Assembly (NCBI RefSeq): GCF_022398325.1
Contig: NZ_JAKEVD010000018.1
Span: forward strand, 16,249-80,248
From: Shewanella sp. Isolate13
GTDB lineage: Bacteria; Pseudomonadota; Gammaproteobacteria; Enterobacterales; Shewanellaceae
DNA: 64,000 nt
Direction: 5' to 3'
A program made the translations under genes and the position numbers. This document shows, in pieces, positions 50,531 to 60,635 of the stretch (its first letter is position 1; each line of letters begins with the position of its first letter). The notes beneath the pieces are model-generated. The model ran no database searches and was not told the DNA's origin. It was given only the letters and a program-made list of their open reading frames with translations.

Positions 50531-50743
50531 GCGGTCACCTTTTTACTTTAAAAATGAATAATGATGATAGCTGCAAAGAGATTGAACTACCAATACCTAT
50601 ACCCAGCATTTGAAAATATGGTTTCAACGGGTATGTGCCAGTTCTGGTTGGAATAATACTTAATCTCGATCGACAAGTATTTAGGGTAAATCGAAAAATT
50701 TAACTGCTAAAAAATGAACATCAACCAGCGGCTTTTACAAACA

Positions 50744-50773
50744 AAAACAGGCGGCAAAAATGCCGCCTGTTTT
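50744..50773 (-). terminator. Terminator of acpP
   Basis: A 13-bp stem (50744-50756 with 50761-50773) with an AAAA loop and TTTT on the minus strand, 14 bases past the acpP stop. It limits readthrough to fabF. Confidence 0.9.
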
Positions 50774-50786
50774 CAAGAATTCTAGA

Positions 50787-51020
50787 TTACTGATTCTTAG
50801 AAACGTAATCGATCGCTGCTTGAACAGTAGTGATCTTTTCAGCTTCTTCATCAGGGATCTCGGTGTCAAACTCTTCTTCTAGAGCCATAACCAACTCAAC
50901 AGTGTCTAGAGAATCTGCACCCAAATCGTCAACGAAAGATGCTGCTGATTTAACGTCTTCTTCTTTAACACCTAGTTGCTCGATGATGATTTTCTTTACA
51001 CGTTCTTCGATGTTGCTCAT
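50787..51020 (-). CDS. acpP: Acyl carrier protein
   Basis: Carries growing acyl chains on a phosphopantetheine arm. It has 77 residues, is very acidic, and has the modification serine in [10 protein letters not shown] (Ser37 or nearby). [21 protein letters not shown] is the classical start. Spacers of 156 bp upstream and 256 bp downstream with stem-loops suit its very high, independently tuned expression. Confidence 0.98.
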   Translation of the reverse strand: MSNIEERVKKIIIEQLGVKEEDVKSAASFVDDLGADSLDTVELVMALEEEFDTEIPDEEAEKITTVQAAIDYVSKNQ

Positions 51021-51176
51021 TAGTTTTCTTTCCTATTCAAATTACGCACTTGCGCAAGATTGCGAGTAGTTTATTGAATTTGGCAGACATTGCAAGCTTA
51101 ACTTTCGTGGTCTAACCACAATCGAGCCTACAGTTGATACAGATCACCCTAGAGTGATCACAGCCTGCCGATCCCT

Positions 51177-51923
51177 TTAAACCATGTACATGCCACCATT
51201 CACATGGAGAGTTTCCCCTGTGATATAAGCAGCAGAGTCAGACGCTAAAAAGAGGACTGCGTGAGCAATTTCCTGCGCCTGACCAAGTCTTTCCATTGGC
51301 ACCTGAGACATAATAGCTTGTTGCTGCTCTTCCGTCAGCTCATCCGTCATATCTGTCTGGATAAATCCAGGGGCAATAGCATTAACTGTAATCTGACGAG
51401 ATGCAACCTCTCTTGCAAGAGATTTTGTAAATCCAATCAGACCCGCTTTAGCTGCAGAGTAGTTAGTCTGCCCTGCATTGCCCATGGTGCCTACAACTGA
51501 GCCAATGTTAATAATACGGCCATGACGTTTTTTCATCATAGGTCTCATCACCGCTTTCGAGGTGCGGAACAAAGATGTCAGGTTAGTATCTATGATATCT
51601 TGCCATTCGTCATCTTTCATGCGCATTAATAAATTGTCACGAGTAATACCTGCGTTGTTAACCAAAACATCAACATCGCCTGCCTTTTCTTTTATCGTTT
51701 CAAACAAAGCTTTAACAGAATCAGCGTCAGTTACGTTTAAAACAAGACCGTGACCTTTATCGCCTAAATAGGCTTGAATCGCTTCTGCGCCACGCTCACT
51801 GGTTGCAGTACCGATAACGACTGCGCCAGCTGAAACTAATGTTTCTGCGACGGCACGTCCAATACCACGGCTAGCGCCTGTTACTAAGGCTACTTTACCA
51901 GTCAAATCAAAACTTATACTCAT
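51177..51923 (-). CDS. fabG: 3-oxoacyl-ACP reductase
   Basis: NADPH-dependent reductase of the elongation cycle, short-chain dehydrogenase family. Its 248 residues have the cofactor loop TGASRGIGRAV, NNAG, and the catalytic Ser-Tyr-Lys in the GSVVGTMGNAGQTNYSAAKAG region. It follows fabD by nine bases. Confidence 0.97.
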   Translation of the reverse strand: MSISFDLTGKVALVTGASRGIGRAVAETLVSAGAVVIGTATSERGAEAIQAYLGDKGHGLVLNVTDADSVKALFETIKEKAGDVDVLVNNAGITRDNLLMRMKDDEWQDIIDTNLTSLFRTSKAVMRPMMKKRHGRIINIGSVVGTMGNAGQTNYSAAKAGLIGFTKSLAREVASRQITVNAIAPGFIQTDMTDELTEEQQQAIMSQVPMERLGQAQEIAHAVLFLASDSAAYITGETLHVNGGMYMV

Positions 51924-51932
51924 CAGATTTCC

Positions 51933-52859
51933 TTATTCGGTCAACGCCGTTAAAGAGGCCACATCGTTTACAGCTTGTGCTGAAAGCGAGCGATTAATAC
52001 GTTTTGTTAGACCTGTTAGTACTTTACCAGGCCCTATTTCAAACAGATTGGTGATCCCATCGTTAGCCATTAACTCTACTGTTTCAGACCAACGTACAGG
52101 GCAATATAATTGACGCACTAGTGCATCTTTGATATCAGCAGCGGCATCTGGGCTTGCTACATCAACGTTGTTAATAACTTTTACTGAAGGCGTGTTGAAC
52201 TCAATTGACTCCAGTGCCACTGCTAGCTTATCGGCAGCAGGTTTCATCAATTGACAGTGTGATGGCACACTAACTGGCAAGGCAACAGCCATCTTAGCGC
52301 CATTGGCTTTACACAGTGCTGCAGCGCGCTCAACAGCTTCTTTTTCACCAGCGATAACCACTTGGCCTGGGCTGTTGTAGTTAACTGGGCTAACCACTGC
52401 GCCTTCTGCAGCCTCTTCACACGCCTTAGCGATAGCGTCATTATCTAAGCCAATAATGGCAAACATAGCGCCAGTACCAGCTGGAACTGCTTGTTGCATC
52501 AGTTGCCCACGCAGCTCAACTAATTTAATCGCCGCTTCAAAGTCAATCACGCCAGCACATACAAGTGCAGAGTATTCACCTAAGCTATGGCCAGCCATAA
52601 CACTTGGAAAACCTTTACCCGATGCTAAATAGGCACGGTAAATCGCTACGCTTGCAGCTAACAGTGCAGGCTGAGTCTTATCGGTTTCATTTAGGGTTTC
52701 TACAGGTCCTTGCTGAACCAGCTCCCATAAATCGTATCCAAGAACGTTGCTTGCTTGAGCGAAGGTCTCACCGACTACCGAATGAGTTTCGGCTAGTTCG
52801 GCTAGCATTCCTAATGCTTGAGAACCTTGTCCTGGGAATACAAAAGCTGTATTTTCCAT
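51933..52859 (-). CDS. fabD: Malonyl-CoA--ACP transacylase
   Basis: Loads malonyl onto ACP. Its 308 residues have the nucleophile elbow GHSLGEYSAL (Ser at about 92), FVFPGQGSQ at the start, and the catalytic histidine in PVSVPSHCQLM. It lies 78 bp after fabH and is followed closely by fabG. Confidence 0.97.
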   Translation of the reverse strand: MENTAFVFPGQGSQALGMLAELAETHSVVGETFAQASNVLGYDLWELVQQGPVETLNETDKTQPALLAASVAIYRAYLASGKGFPSVMAGHSLGEYSALVCAGVIDFEAAIKLVELRGQLMQQAVPAGTGAMFAIIGLDNDAIAKACEEAAEGAVVSPVNYNSPGQVVIAGEKEAVERAAALCKANGAKMAVALPVSVPSHCQLMKPAADKLAVALESIEFNTPSVKVINNVDVASPDAAADIKDALVRQLYCPVRWSETVELMANDGITNLFEIGPGKVLTGLTKRINRSLSAQAVNDVASLTALTE

Positions 52860-52937
52860 ATTAATCTACCTTCTAAATCGACGCCTGCTGACGGTTATCA
52901 GTCAGGCGTTATCTTAAGATATTATCTAAGACGATAA

Positions 52938-53897
52938 TTAAAAACGAACTAAAGCACTTCCCCAGGCGAACCCTGCACCGAAGGCTTCAAGTAGCAATAG
53001 CTGACCACGCTGAATACGACCATCTCTAACGGCTTCATCCAGTGCGATAGGCACTGATGCCGCAGAGGTATTACCGTGCTTAGCCAGCGTTAGCACCACT
53101 TTATCTAAACTCATATCAAGTTTCTTTGCGGTTGCTTTAATAATTCTAAAGTTAGCCTGATGTGGCACTAGCCAATCGATCTCAGACTTATCCACGTTAT
53201 TATGGCGCAAGGTTTCAGTTACAACATGAGATAACTGAGTCACTGCAACTTTAAATACATCATTACCTTTCATTGTCATATAACCGACGGCTTCAGAGGT
53301 TTCTCCTTTACGCGGCGGGATAGAACATTTTAGCAGATCGCCTTGGCGACCATCGGCAAAGATATGCGTCGAAATAATACCAGGCTCATCTGATCTACCG
53401 ATAACCGCTGCGCCAGCACCGTCACCAAATAAAATAATCGTTGAGCGGTCTTCAGGCTCACACAAACGAGAAAGCACATCGGCACCGATCACTAACACAT
53501 TTTTAGCTGCACCAGATTTTACAAACTGATCCGCTACAGATAAGGCGTATACAAAACCAGAGCAAGCTGCGGCGATGTCGAAGGCCGGAATAGTATGAAC
53601 TCCTAACATGGCCTGTATTTCACATGCTGCCGCTGGAAACGCGTTGCTCGCACTCGTCGTGCCGCAGATGATCATGTCAATTTCTGTCGCTTCGATACCC
53701 GCCATCTCAATGGCTTTTAACGCAGCTTGATATCCCATGGTCGCAACGGTTTCGTCCGCTGCCGCGATTCTACGTTCTGAAATACCAGTGCGCTCCACAA
53801 TCCATTGATCTGTGGTTTCAACCATCTGTTCAAGATCGTGATTACTACGCACCTGCACCGGTAGATAACTACCAGTACCAAGAATTTTTGTATGCAT
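52938..53897 (-). CDS. fabH: 3-oxoacyl-ACP synthase III
   Basis: Initiates fatty-acid synthesis from acetyl-CoA and malonyl-ACP. Its 319 residues have the Cys-His-Asn triad: Cys in DIAAACSGF, His in VPHQANFRI, Asn in KHGNTSAAS. It follows plsX by ten bases, so the two are almost certainly cotranscribed. Confidence 0.97.
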   Translation of the reverse strand: MHTKILGTGSYLPVQVRSNHDLEQMVETTDQWIVERTGISERRIAAADETVATMGYQAALKAIEMAGIEATEIDMIICGTTSASNAFPAAACEIQAMLGVHTIPAFDIAAACSGFVYALSVADQFVKSGAAKNVLVIGADVLSRLCEPEDRSTIILFGDGAGAAVIGRSDEPGIISTHIFADGRQGDLLKCSIPPRKGETSEAVGYMTMKGNDVFKVAVTQLSHVVTETLRHNNVDKSEIDWLVPHQANFRIIKATAKKLDMSLDKVVLTLAKHGNTSAASVPIALDEAVRDGRIQRGQLLLLEAFGAGFAWGSALVRF

Positions 53898-53907
53898 AAG
53901 GAATTTA

Positions 53908-54936
53908 TCAGCTATTAATGTCTAAAAGAATCGACTCTAGACGATCTTCGATCATCTGCGGGAGTCGACGTTGCGCTTCGGTAACTGCCAAAGTAATTGC
54001 TTGTAAAAAAGCAGCTTCATCTGCGCACCCATGACTTTTTACTACAATTCCGCGCAATCCTATCAGACTTGCGCCATTATAGTGGTCGGGGTTCATCTGA
54101 TTTAACAAAGAACGTATACGTGGGGCGATGATTTTAGCGAGCATCTTGACAAAAAAACCATCACTTAGGCTCTTTTTCAGTTGATGGATCAGTAAACGAG
54201 CAATGCCCTCTGAGGTTTTCAGAGTGATATTACCCACAAAACCATCACACACAATCACGTCTACATTACCTGAGTAAATCTCATCACCTTCAATAAAACC
54301 GGTATAGTTTATTTGAGGAATTTGTTGCAGTAACTGACCAGCTTGTTGAACCTGATCATTACCTTTAATCTCTTCGATACCAACATTGAGTAACGCGACC
54401 TTAGGTGAAACGGTTTTATCAACAGTTTCACTGAGTACCGACCCCATAACCGCAAATTGGAATAAGGTTTCGGAATCACAAGAAATATTCGCGCCCAAAT
54501 CGAGTAAATAAACGGGGGTATTATTTACCGCGGGTAAACAGCTTACTAATGCTGGACGGTCGATACCTGGTAAGGTTTTAAGTAGTACCTTAGACATCGC
54601 CATAAGCGCGCCAGTATTACCAGCACTCAGACATGCCTGAGCCTTTCCGTCTCGAACTAACTCAATGGCTAAACGCATCGAGCTTTGCTTACGGTTTCTT
54701 AAGGCATGAACAGGCCGATCAGACATAGTAACCACTTCGGTCGTATGTTTAATCTCAATGCGGCTTTTTATTGCTGGTTCGGCAGATGCTAAATGTTCGT
54801 CGATCTGGGTTTTATCACCCACGAGTACGATTTTTAGAAGGGGGTTTAAGCGAAGTGCCTGCAAAGTTGCAGGCACTGTGATGCGGGGACCAAAGTCGCC
54901 CCCCATCGCATCTAACGCAAGCGTCAGATTTGTCAT
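53908..54936 (-). CDS. plsX: Phosphate acyltransferase PlsX
   Basis: Makes acyl-phosphate from acyl-ACP for phospholipid synthesis. Its 342 residues begin [13 protein letters not shown] and include the conserved [21 protein letters not shown] and [16 protein letters not shown] segments. It lies 15 bases after rpmF, in the conserved rpmF-plsX-fab order. Confidence 0.96.
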   Translation of the reverse strand: MTNLTLALDAMGGDFGPRITVPATLQALRLNPLLKIVLVGDKTQIDEHLASAEPAIKSRIEIKHTTEVVTMSDRPVHALRNRKQSSMRLAIELVRDGKAQACLSAGNTGALMAMSKVLLKTLPGIDRPALVSCLPAVNNTPVYLLDLGANISCDSETLFQFAVMGSVLSETVDKTVSPKVALLNVGIEEIKGNDQVQQAGQLLQQIPQINYTGFIEGDEIYSGNVDVIVCDGFVGNITLKTSEGIARLLIHQLKKSLSDGFFVKMLAKIIAPRIRSLLNQMNPDHYNGASLIGLRGIVVKSHGCADEAAFLQAITLAVTEAQRRLPQMIEDRLESILLDINS

Positions 54937-54951
54937 AAGGGTCTCAACAAA

Positions 54952-55122
54952 TTACTTGTTGATAACCTTTTGACCACGGTAGAAACCGTCCGCAGTCACG
55001 TTGTGACGACGGTGTAGTTCACCACTCGTTGCATCCACAGATAGTTGAGCTGTGCTCAAAGAATCGTGTGAACGACGCATACCGCGCTTAGAACGAGATT
55101 TTTTATTCTGTTGTACAGCCAT
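54952..55122 (-). CDS. rpmF: 50S ribosomal protein L32
   Basis: A 56-codon gene that is easily missed for its size. Translation gives [20 protein letters not shown], then a middle ending [16 protein letters not shown] and a final QKVINK. This is clearly bacterial L32 of the zinc-free enteric-like type (no CxxC pair). AGGAGA lies eight bases before the ATG. It lies 17 bases after yceD and 15 before plsX, in the usual yceD-rpmF-plsX order. Confidence 0.97.
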   Translation of the reverse strand: MAVQQNKKSRSKRGMRRSHDSLSTAQLSVDATSGELHRRHNVTADGFYRGQKVINK

Positions 55123-55139
55123 TGGCCCTGTCTCCTAGA

Positions 55140-55664
55140 TTACTTGCTCTTCAGTTTTTCTAACACTGCAAACGGATTTGGACGCTCCTCTTGAGCGGGT
55201 TCGATCTCGCCTACAACTATGTCTTGTTTGCCTAGATGACAATCTTCATTCTCATGCATGGCAATCAAAGGCATAGCAATTATCAATTCATCTTCAATCA
55301 ATTGATGTAGACGAATTTCGCCAATTTCATTGCACTCAATAGGCTCATACGCATCCGGGAGCTCATCGATTTCAGCTTCAGTCTTACAAAGTCCAAAACT
55401 AAACTCGACCGTAACCTCAGTGGTAAATAGTGTCATACAACGTTGACAATCCAGAGTGAGCTCCGTCACAGCCTTCCCGTTAAGGTAGACTATCCCCTGT
55501 ATATCGACGCCGCATTCAAGCGACACTGCCACGTCAGAACAGTCGCCGGCACATAATTCATTTAATCGCTTTAACTGCTTACCAGGCACCATGCCTTCAT
55601 ATGAAATCTGGCTACTGGCAGCGCGAACGGGATCAATTGAAACCGGTATCTTTACTGTTTGCAT
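55140..55664 (-). CDS. yceD: 23S rRNA accumulation protein YceD (DUF177)
   Basis: A conserved partner of rpmF, needed for proper 23S rRNA accumulation in some bacteria. Its 174 residues have the conserved CQRCMTLF motif at about residue 77 and a second C-terminal segment with NPFAVLEKLKSK. It is the first gene of the fab cluster, and the preceding 413-bp spacer should contain the operon promoter. Confidence 0.93.
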   Translation of the reverse strand: MQTVKIPVSIDPVRAASSQISYEGMVPGKQLKRLNELCAGDCSDVAVSLECGVDIQGIVYLNGKAVTELTLDCQRCMTLFTTEVTVEFSFGLCKTEAEIDELPDAYEPIECNEIGEIRLHQLIEDELIIAMPLIAMHENEDCHLGKQDIVVGEIEPAQEERPNPFAVLEKLKSK

Positions 55665-56077
55665 AAGGCGCGCATTTTAGGTGAATTTTAGCAGAAGTCA
55701 ATACTCTTGTATGTCCAAGATGAATAACCACTGTTTGATTCAGCTAAGTGAGTTGTTAGGTAACCGCATTGTACAAGAAACACAGCCGCCAATACATTAT
55801 ATTTCACCTATAAATGTGTTTAAGTGTTCGTAATTCCAGCGGCGCATTGTATTTTTGTGACCTTGTTAATAAAGCGCATCTATAAAAGGCTACTGTAAAA
55901 GTACTATCACGTTAAATTTATGGGTCAAATTTAGCGCTAGCATGCTCTAAGCTAACTTGTTGAATAATTTGATAACGACAAAAAGCCACCATTTGAGCTG
56001 AGGTTTTTCAGCCATAAGCTGATGCCCCTTGCCCAGCAGCGCAGCGTTAAAAAACGTTGTATAAATATAGGTTAACT
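55665..56077. promoter_or_regulatory. Promoter region of the yceD-rpmF-plsX-fab cluster
   Basis: A 413-bp spacer. A TACAAT on the minus strand near 55770 is a plausible -10 for yceD, but no -35 fits at 17 bp. The far half is AT-rich, with TATAAA near 56061. I see no gene or clear hairpin; in enteric bacteria the equivalent spacer has an RNA gene (sraB), which I cannot recognise here. Confidence 0.35.
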
Positions 56078-56272
56078 TTAGCGTTCACTGGCATGCTTAA
56101 CACCTGACGCCCAATGCACGACTACGTGGTCAAGTCTTGCAATCCCCTCCCTTGCAAGGGCACCGAGTACCATTGCAAACAAAATCGTAGGATAAAAAGG
56201 ACGACTTACATCGCCACTAATGTGAACCACTACAGACAACATAATCAAAATCGCAATCCATAATTTAAGCAT
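56078..56272 (-). CDS. Small hydrophobic protein, unknown
   Basis: A 64-residue frame with two hydrophobic segments (about 4-18, LWIAILIMLSVVVHI, and 27-40, YPTILFAMVLGALA) and a polar C-terminus (VVVHWASGVKHASER). The ribosome-binding site is mediocre (AAGAT). The composition looks natural and the codons resemble neighbours. It could be a lineage-specific membrane peptide; I cannot name a family. Confidence 0.45.
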   Translation of the reverse strand: MLKLWIAILIMLSVVVHISGDVSRPFYPTILFAMVLGALAREGIARLDHVVVHWASGVKHASER

Positions 56273-56611
56273 AATCTTAATCTTCTCTATAACCTATGTT
56301 CCAGCACACAATACGGTTTACGCCCTGTACCCAAGCTGAACATTACCTATTGATATCGATTTATATCAAATTACGATACAGACAGCACTTTTAGCCAGCC
56401 ACCAGCGACTCTGTTACTGTTATTGCCATAATACTTACCGCCGTAACTAGTAAGCTCAATTACTCTCGATAAAACTTGCTTCGATGTAGCTACTTTAGTG
56501 ACAATACTCTCTTCGCTACTAACGAGTTAAACTTGAGCTTGCTTAATTTAGTCTCCTTGTATAAGACTTCAGCAATAGATTCTAGCTTCCGTAAATATCA
56601 CAAGGTCCATT
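56273..56611. other. Spacer upstream of yceF
   Basis: 339 bp without a supported gene; it should contain the yceF promoter (rightward) and that of the small ORF (leftward). AAGGT just before 56612 is the yceF ribosome-binding site. I see no repeat or strong hairpin. Confidence 0.35.
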
Positions 56612-57193
56612 ATGTCCACTTCTATCGTTTTGGCTTCAACCTCCCCCTTTCGGCAACAACTATTAAAAAAGTTAGCATTGGAATTTGACTGCTGCTCTCC
56701 AGATGTCGATGAAACACCACTTGAGAACGAGTCTCCCACTGAATTGGTGTCGCGCTTAGCCAAGCTAAAAGCCGCTACAGGGGCAAAACAAAAGCCTAAC
56801 TCGATTGTGATCGGCTCAGATCAAGTTGCCGTGATCAATAATCAAATCATCGGTAAGCCACTAAATCGTGAAACGGCCATCGCCCAGTTGACAGCAGCAA
56901 GTGGTCAATCGATTACCTTTTATACAGGGCTTGCCGTCCACAATGGGGTAACTGGTGCTGTAGAAACGATTGTTGAGCCGTTCATCGTGCACTTTCGCAG
57001 TCTGACCCTTGCACAAATCTGCAATTATGTTGATCTCGAACAACCTTATTACTGCGCTGGCAGTTTCAAGAGTGAGGGGCTTGGGATCGCACTGTTTGAA
57101 AAGCTAGAAGGAAAAGATCCAAACACCCTAATAGGTTTACCTTTGATCTCACTTATCGATCTTCTCCACCGTCAAGGTGTCGATGTGCTTTAA
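56612..57193 (+). CDS. yceF: Maf-family nucleotide pyrophosphatase YceF
   Basis: House-cleaning pyrophosphatase acting on 7-methyl-GTP (YceF subgroup) or related nucleotides. Its 193 residues start [14 protein letters not shown], with the phosphate-binding SxxR pattern, and have [21 protein letters not shown] and a C-terminal [11 protein letters not shown]. It is divergent from yceD, as in E. coli, and AAGGT lies five bases before the ATG. Confidence 0.93.
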   Translation: MSTSIVLASTSPFRQQLLKKLALEFDCCSPDVDETPLENESPTELVSRLAKLKAATGAKQKPNSIVIGSDQVAVINNQIIGKPLNRETAIAQLTAASGQSITFYTGLAVHNGVTGAVETIVEPFIVHFRSLTLAQICNYVDLEQPYYCAGSFKSEGLGIALFEKLEGKDPNTLIGLPLISLIDLLHRQGVDVL

Positions 57194-57480
57194 GCATTCG
57201 AATTGCCAGCCCAACACCGTCTGACAAATCCCCTGCAAACCTAGCGTTATTCAACTAAAATTTACGCTAGCAATTAAGCTTAGTCGTGAGTGCTTTTACT
57301 AAATGTTCGATGCAATTAGCTGAACCCAAAAAATTTTCAGTTCAATTACGAGAAGTTACGTCACTTACGGCTAATTTACCTTCTAGAAGGCAATGCTTAA
57401 CGGCTTAATCACTCCATACTTCACGTGGCTCGATATAAGTTAATGGACTAGCTGGCAATATAGGTTTCTGGAATAGGGAT

Positions 57481-58851
57481 ATGACGGACATAGAACAAGC
57501 ATTCGCTCTACTTGCAGCACCTTGCACCGATGAACAGTTTTTTTCTCGAGCATTAAAAGCTCTCACTCTCTTCACTGGTTGTCGCTGGGCAGGCTTTGCT
57601 CAACCGTCCGATATAAAAGGGTACGGGGAAGTCATAGCATTTTTCGATGGTGAGAATAACTTCCCACGCTTTAAATTTGAGCTAAAAGGTTCACCTTGTG
57701 AACGAGTATATCAAGATAACAAATGCCACCTTATCTTTAGCAGCGGTCTGCAGCAGATGTTCCCTAGTTTTGAGCTGATTAGAAAATTAGGCGCAGATAG
57801 TTACCAGGCAGAGAAAATTGTAAATGATAGTGGGGAGGTGTTTGGCCACATCTTCGTGTTGGACAGCAAGCCTCAGAAAGAAAACAGTAACTCAAATGAA
57901 TTTTTTAGAGTGGTTGCACAACGAATAGGGGTTGAATACCAGCGTCATATCGTGAATCAAAAGCTGGAACAACGACATAAAATGATCGCTTCATCTGAAC
58001 ATTTAATGTCGTTTGTCGATAGACACTATATTTATCGAGTGGTATCTAAGGGCTATGAAACTCTATTTAATCTAACGCAAGAGCAGATTATCGGTAAAAG
58101 CGTTACCGAGCTGCACGGACTGAACGTATTCAAAAATCAAATAAAACCTCTACTCGACCGCACGTTTCAAGGAGAGCAGATCCAAACACAAGTTTGGGTA
58201 CACCCACCTCAGCTTAGAAAGCCTCTTTTCTTGAGTGTCCACCATAATCCTTACTATGATCCCTTTGGGGAAATAAAGGGTTCAATTGTTTCTGCTCATG
58301 ATATAACCGAACTTGAACAGACTAAGAGCAAAATCGAATATTTAGCAAACCATGATAGCTTGACAGGACTTGCCAATAGGCGCTCGCTGTTTTATCAGCT
58401 TGAAAAGCGACTCGAAGGGGAACGCAATAGTCACAAGGGACTCGCCATCGCCTATCTGGATATAGACAACTTTAAATCAATTAACGACAACTATGGCCAC
58501 CAGGTTGGCGATCAAGTACTGGTAGCCGTGGCAAATATTCTCACTCGCACGGCCCTACACCAAGATACTATCTCGCGAATTGGGGGAGATGAATTTATCT
58601 TAGTGACGACTTTTGAGTACCAACAGACACATATAAGCAACCAAGTTCACCTCAATAGCTTACGACAGCAATTACACAATGCACTGTGTACCCAACTATT
58701 GATTAATGGTCACCGAATAAAAATCAGTGTCAGTGTAGGACTGCACCTAGTTAATGACTTTTCAGCCGAGCCCTCTTCATTAATTAATCACGCCGATAAT
58801 GAAATGTTCAAACAAAAGCAAAGCCGAAGGATTGTTAATGGCCGAGAGTAA
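57481..58851 (+). CDS. Diguanylate cyclase with GAF-like and PAS domains
   Basis: A soluble 456-residue protein with no membrane segment. Residues 1-~155 look GAF-like (TLFTGCRWAGFAQ; GHIFVLDSK), ~165-285 PAS (SEHLMSFVDRHYIY... HDITELE), ~290-456 GGDEF. The active loop RIGGDEF has GGDEF at 368-372, so it should make cyclic di-GMP from GTP. The upstream RxxD inhibitory site is not conserved (LHQD). A strong GGAATAGGG sits before the ATG. Product feedback may therefore be weak. Confidence 0.9.
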   Translation: MTDIEQAFALLAAPCTDEQFFSRALKALTLFTGCRWAGFAQPSDIKGYGEVIAFFDGENNFPRFKFELKGSPCERVYQDNKCHLIFSSGLQQMFPSFELIRKLGADSYQAEKIVNDSGEVFGHIFVLDSKPQKENSNSNEFFRVVAQRIGVEYQRHIVNQKLEQRHKMIASSEHLMSFVDRHYIYRVVSKGYETLFNLTQEQIIGKSVTELHGLNVFKNQIKPLLDRTFQGEQIQTQVWVHPPQLRKPLFLSVHHNPYYDPFGEIKGSIVSAHDITELEQTKSKIEYLANHDSLTGLANRRSLFYQLEKRLEGERNSHKGLAIAYLDIDNFKSINDNYGHQVGDQVLVAVANILTRTALHQDTISRIGGDEFILVTTFEYQQTHISNQVHLNSLRQQLHNALCTQLLINGHRIKISVSVGLHLVNDFSAEPSSLINHADNEMFKQKQSRRIVNGRE

Positions 58852-58869
58852 CTTGCCGTTTGAGCGGAA

Positions 58870-58905
58870 ATTATCATCAGACTATTTTCATCGTCTGATG
58901 ATAAT
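58870..58905 (+). terminator. Perfect 13-bp stem-loop after the GGDEF gene
   Basis: ATTATCATCAGAC (58870-58882) and GTCTGATGATAAT (58893-58905) with a 10-base loop. It begins 19 bases after the stop codon. The bases after it (AGTCTTAAAAG) are only weakly T-rich, so it could be a terminator or an RNA-stabilising hairpin. Confidence 0.5.
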
Positions 58906-58927
58906 AGTCTTAAAAGATGTGAAATTT

Positions 58928-58953
58928 TAGCCCCGAGTCTTTTTTCGGGGCTA
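58928..58953 (+). terminator. Second hairpin in the convergent spacer
   Basis: TAGCCCCGA (58928-58936) and TCGGGGCTA (58945-58953) with a T-rich loop. It is probably a terminator between the GGDEF gene and the converging HAD gene; the T-run lies partly in the loop rather than after the stem. Confidence 0.5.
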
Positions 58954-59031
58954 TATTCGACTAACAAGCTAGAGTTAAGGGCTGTCAGGCTAGGTCTGAG
59001 CTAATTCAATTAGCAGCATAGCGACAGGAGC

Positions 59032-59679
59032 CTAGGCTAATATATTAAGTAACTCTATCGGTCTGTGAATAATGGCTTTGGGCTTAGCTAAGAGTAATTT
59101 AGATTCACTATGAGCTCCATAACTGACGCCCACTGCGTCGATACCTGCATTATTCGCCATATTCAGATCATGTAATGAGTCCCCAACCATTAAGGCCCGA
59201 TTGGGATTGACTTTCAGCTCGTCTAACAATTCATGGATCATATCGGGATTAGGCTTGCTCTTTGACTCATCCGCGCAACGACTTGATTCAAAGTGATGGC
59301 CCAAACCTGTTTCAGCTAATACTCTATTTAGGCCATTACGCCCCTTTCCAGTAGCCACGGCTAACCGGTAATGACTCGCACTGAGCTGGCTCAATAACTC
59401 TTCACTACCGTCAAACAGTGGGCTTGGCGTCGTATTTAATGTTAAATAATGGTCTTTATACGAATTAATCATGGGTTCGAAGTCGACTGACGGCAACGTT
59501 GGATAAAGGGTCTTAAGCGCCTCCTCCATCGATAAACCTATCACGTCGCGGATTGCTAATTCTGAAGGCGCTGTGATCGATAGCGATTGCGCCATCTGCT
59601 GCATACAGGTAACAATTTTACTGATGGAGTCCATTAAGGTTCCATCCCAATCAAAAATGACTAATTCGTAAGGCTTCAT
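59032..59679 (-). CDS. HAD-superfamily phosphatase (phosphoglycolate-phosphatase-like)
   Basis: A 215-residue hydrolase: nucleophile motif DWDGTLMDS near residue 10, motif II AVATGKG, and motif III/IV with K(P) in KSKPNPDMIHELL and GDSLHDL. The helical cap lies between motifs I and II. The specific substrate is not evident. The ATG overlaps the rluC stop (ATGA), so the two genes are cotranslated, the same pairing seen in many Shewanella-like genomes. Confidence 0.88.
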   Translation of the reverse strand: MKPYELVIFDWDGTLMDSISKIVTCMQQMAQSLSITAPSELAIRDVIGLSMEEALKTLYPTLPSVDFEPMINSYKDHYLTLNTTPSPLFDGSEELLSQLSASHYRLAVATGKGRNGLNRVLAETGLGHHFESSRCADESKSKPNPDMIHELLDELKVNPNRALMVGDSLHDLNMANNAGIDAVGVSYGAHSESKLLLAKPKAIIHRPIELLNILA

Positions 59680-60635
59680 ACTTTCTTTAGCTTCTTTAAG
59701 GTTGATTCGAGTATTGTGTCTAATGGCGCTTTAACTTGCATCACCTCTTCCGTGTCTGGATGAGTAAATTTTAGCTGCGCCGCATGTAAAAACAGTCGAT
59801 TTAAGCCTCGCTCGCGCATCGAGTCATCAAACTTCTGCTCACTGTATTTATCATCACAGGCAATAGGATGGCCTGTGTGTTGACAGTGAACGCGGATCTG
59901 ATGAGTACGACCTGTAACCGGGCTTGCCTGCACTAATGTAGAGTCGCTATAGCGCTGCAAAATTTTAAAGCGCGTCTCAGACTCTTTACCCTCTTTGTTA
60001 ACGCGAACAATACGTTCACCAGATTTAAGGGTTAATTTAAGTAAAGGCGCTTTAATCACCTTATCATGACTCTGCCACTCGCCTCTTACCAGCGCGACAT
60101 AATCCTTTTGCATCTTCTTATAGCGAAGTTGATCATGCAGGTGCTTTAACGCGCTACGTTTCTTGGCAATAAGTAACACGCCCGATGTTTCTTTATCGAG
60201 TCTGTGTACCAATTCCAAAAACTTCTGTTGTGTACGTAGAGAGCGCATCGCCTCGATAACGCCAAACTCCACTCCGCTACCACCATGTACTGCAATACCA
60301 GAAGGTTTATTGAGTACAATGAGGAATTTGTCTTCATATAAAATGCGATCTTCAAGCTGAGACACTTTGGTTAATTTAGCTGAAGGACCCGGACGGCCTT
60401 CAGATTCAGAAACCCTAACAGGAGGAACCCGCACAACATCGCCATCGGCCAACTTATATTCCGGCTTAATACGCTTTTTATTAACCCGGACCTCCCCCTT
60501 ACGCACGATCCGATAGATCATACTTTTAGGAACGCCTTTAAGTTTTGTCAGAAGAAAATTATCAATACGTTGTCCAACGTGATCTTCATCAATAGTGACC
60601 ATTTGAACTTGTGCTTTTACGGGTGGAGTATTCAT
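59676..60635 (-). CDS. rluC: 23S rRNA pseudouridine(955/2504/2580) synthase
   Basis: Makes three pseudouridines in 23S rRNA. The frame is open to a GTG at 60674, but the ATG at 60635 (MNTPPVKAQV) gives 319 residues, the E. coli length. The N-terminal S4 domain (QRIDNFLLTKLKGVPKSMIYR) is at about 20-60, and the catalytic motif HRLDKETSGVLL has the essential Asp at about 142. It is divergent from rne, the same rluC-rne arrangement as in E. coli. Confidence 0.95.
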   Translation of the reverse strand: MNTPPVKAQVQMVTIDEDHVGQRIDNFLLTKLKGVPKSMIYRIVRKGEVRVNKKRIKPEYKLADGDVVRVPPVRVSESEGRPGPSAKLTKVSQLEDRILYEDKFLIVLNKPSGIAVHGGSGVEFGVIEAMRSLRTQQKFLELVHRLDKETSGVLLIAKKRSALKHLHDQLRYKKMQKDYVALVRGEWQSHDKVIKAPLLKLTLKSGERIVRVNKEGKESETRFKILQRYSDSTLVQASPVTGRTHQIRVHCQHTGHPIACDDKYSEQKFDDSMRERGLNRLFLHAAQLKFTHPDTEEVMQVKAPLDTILESTLKKLKKV

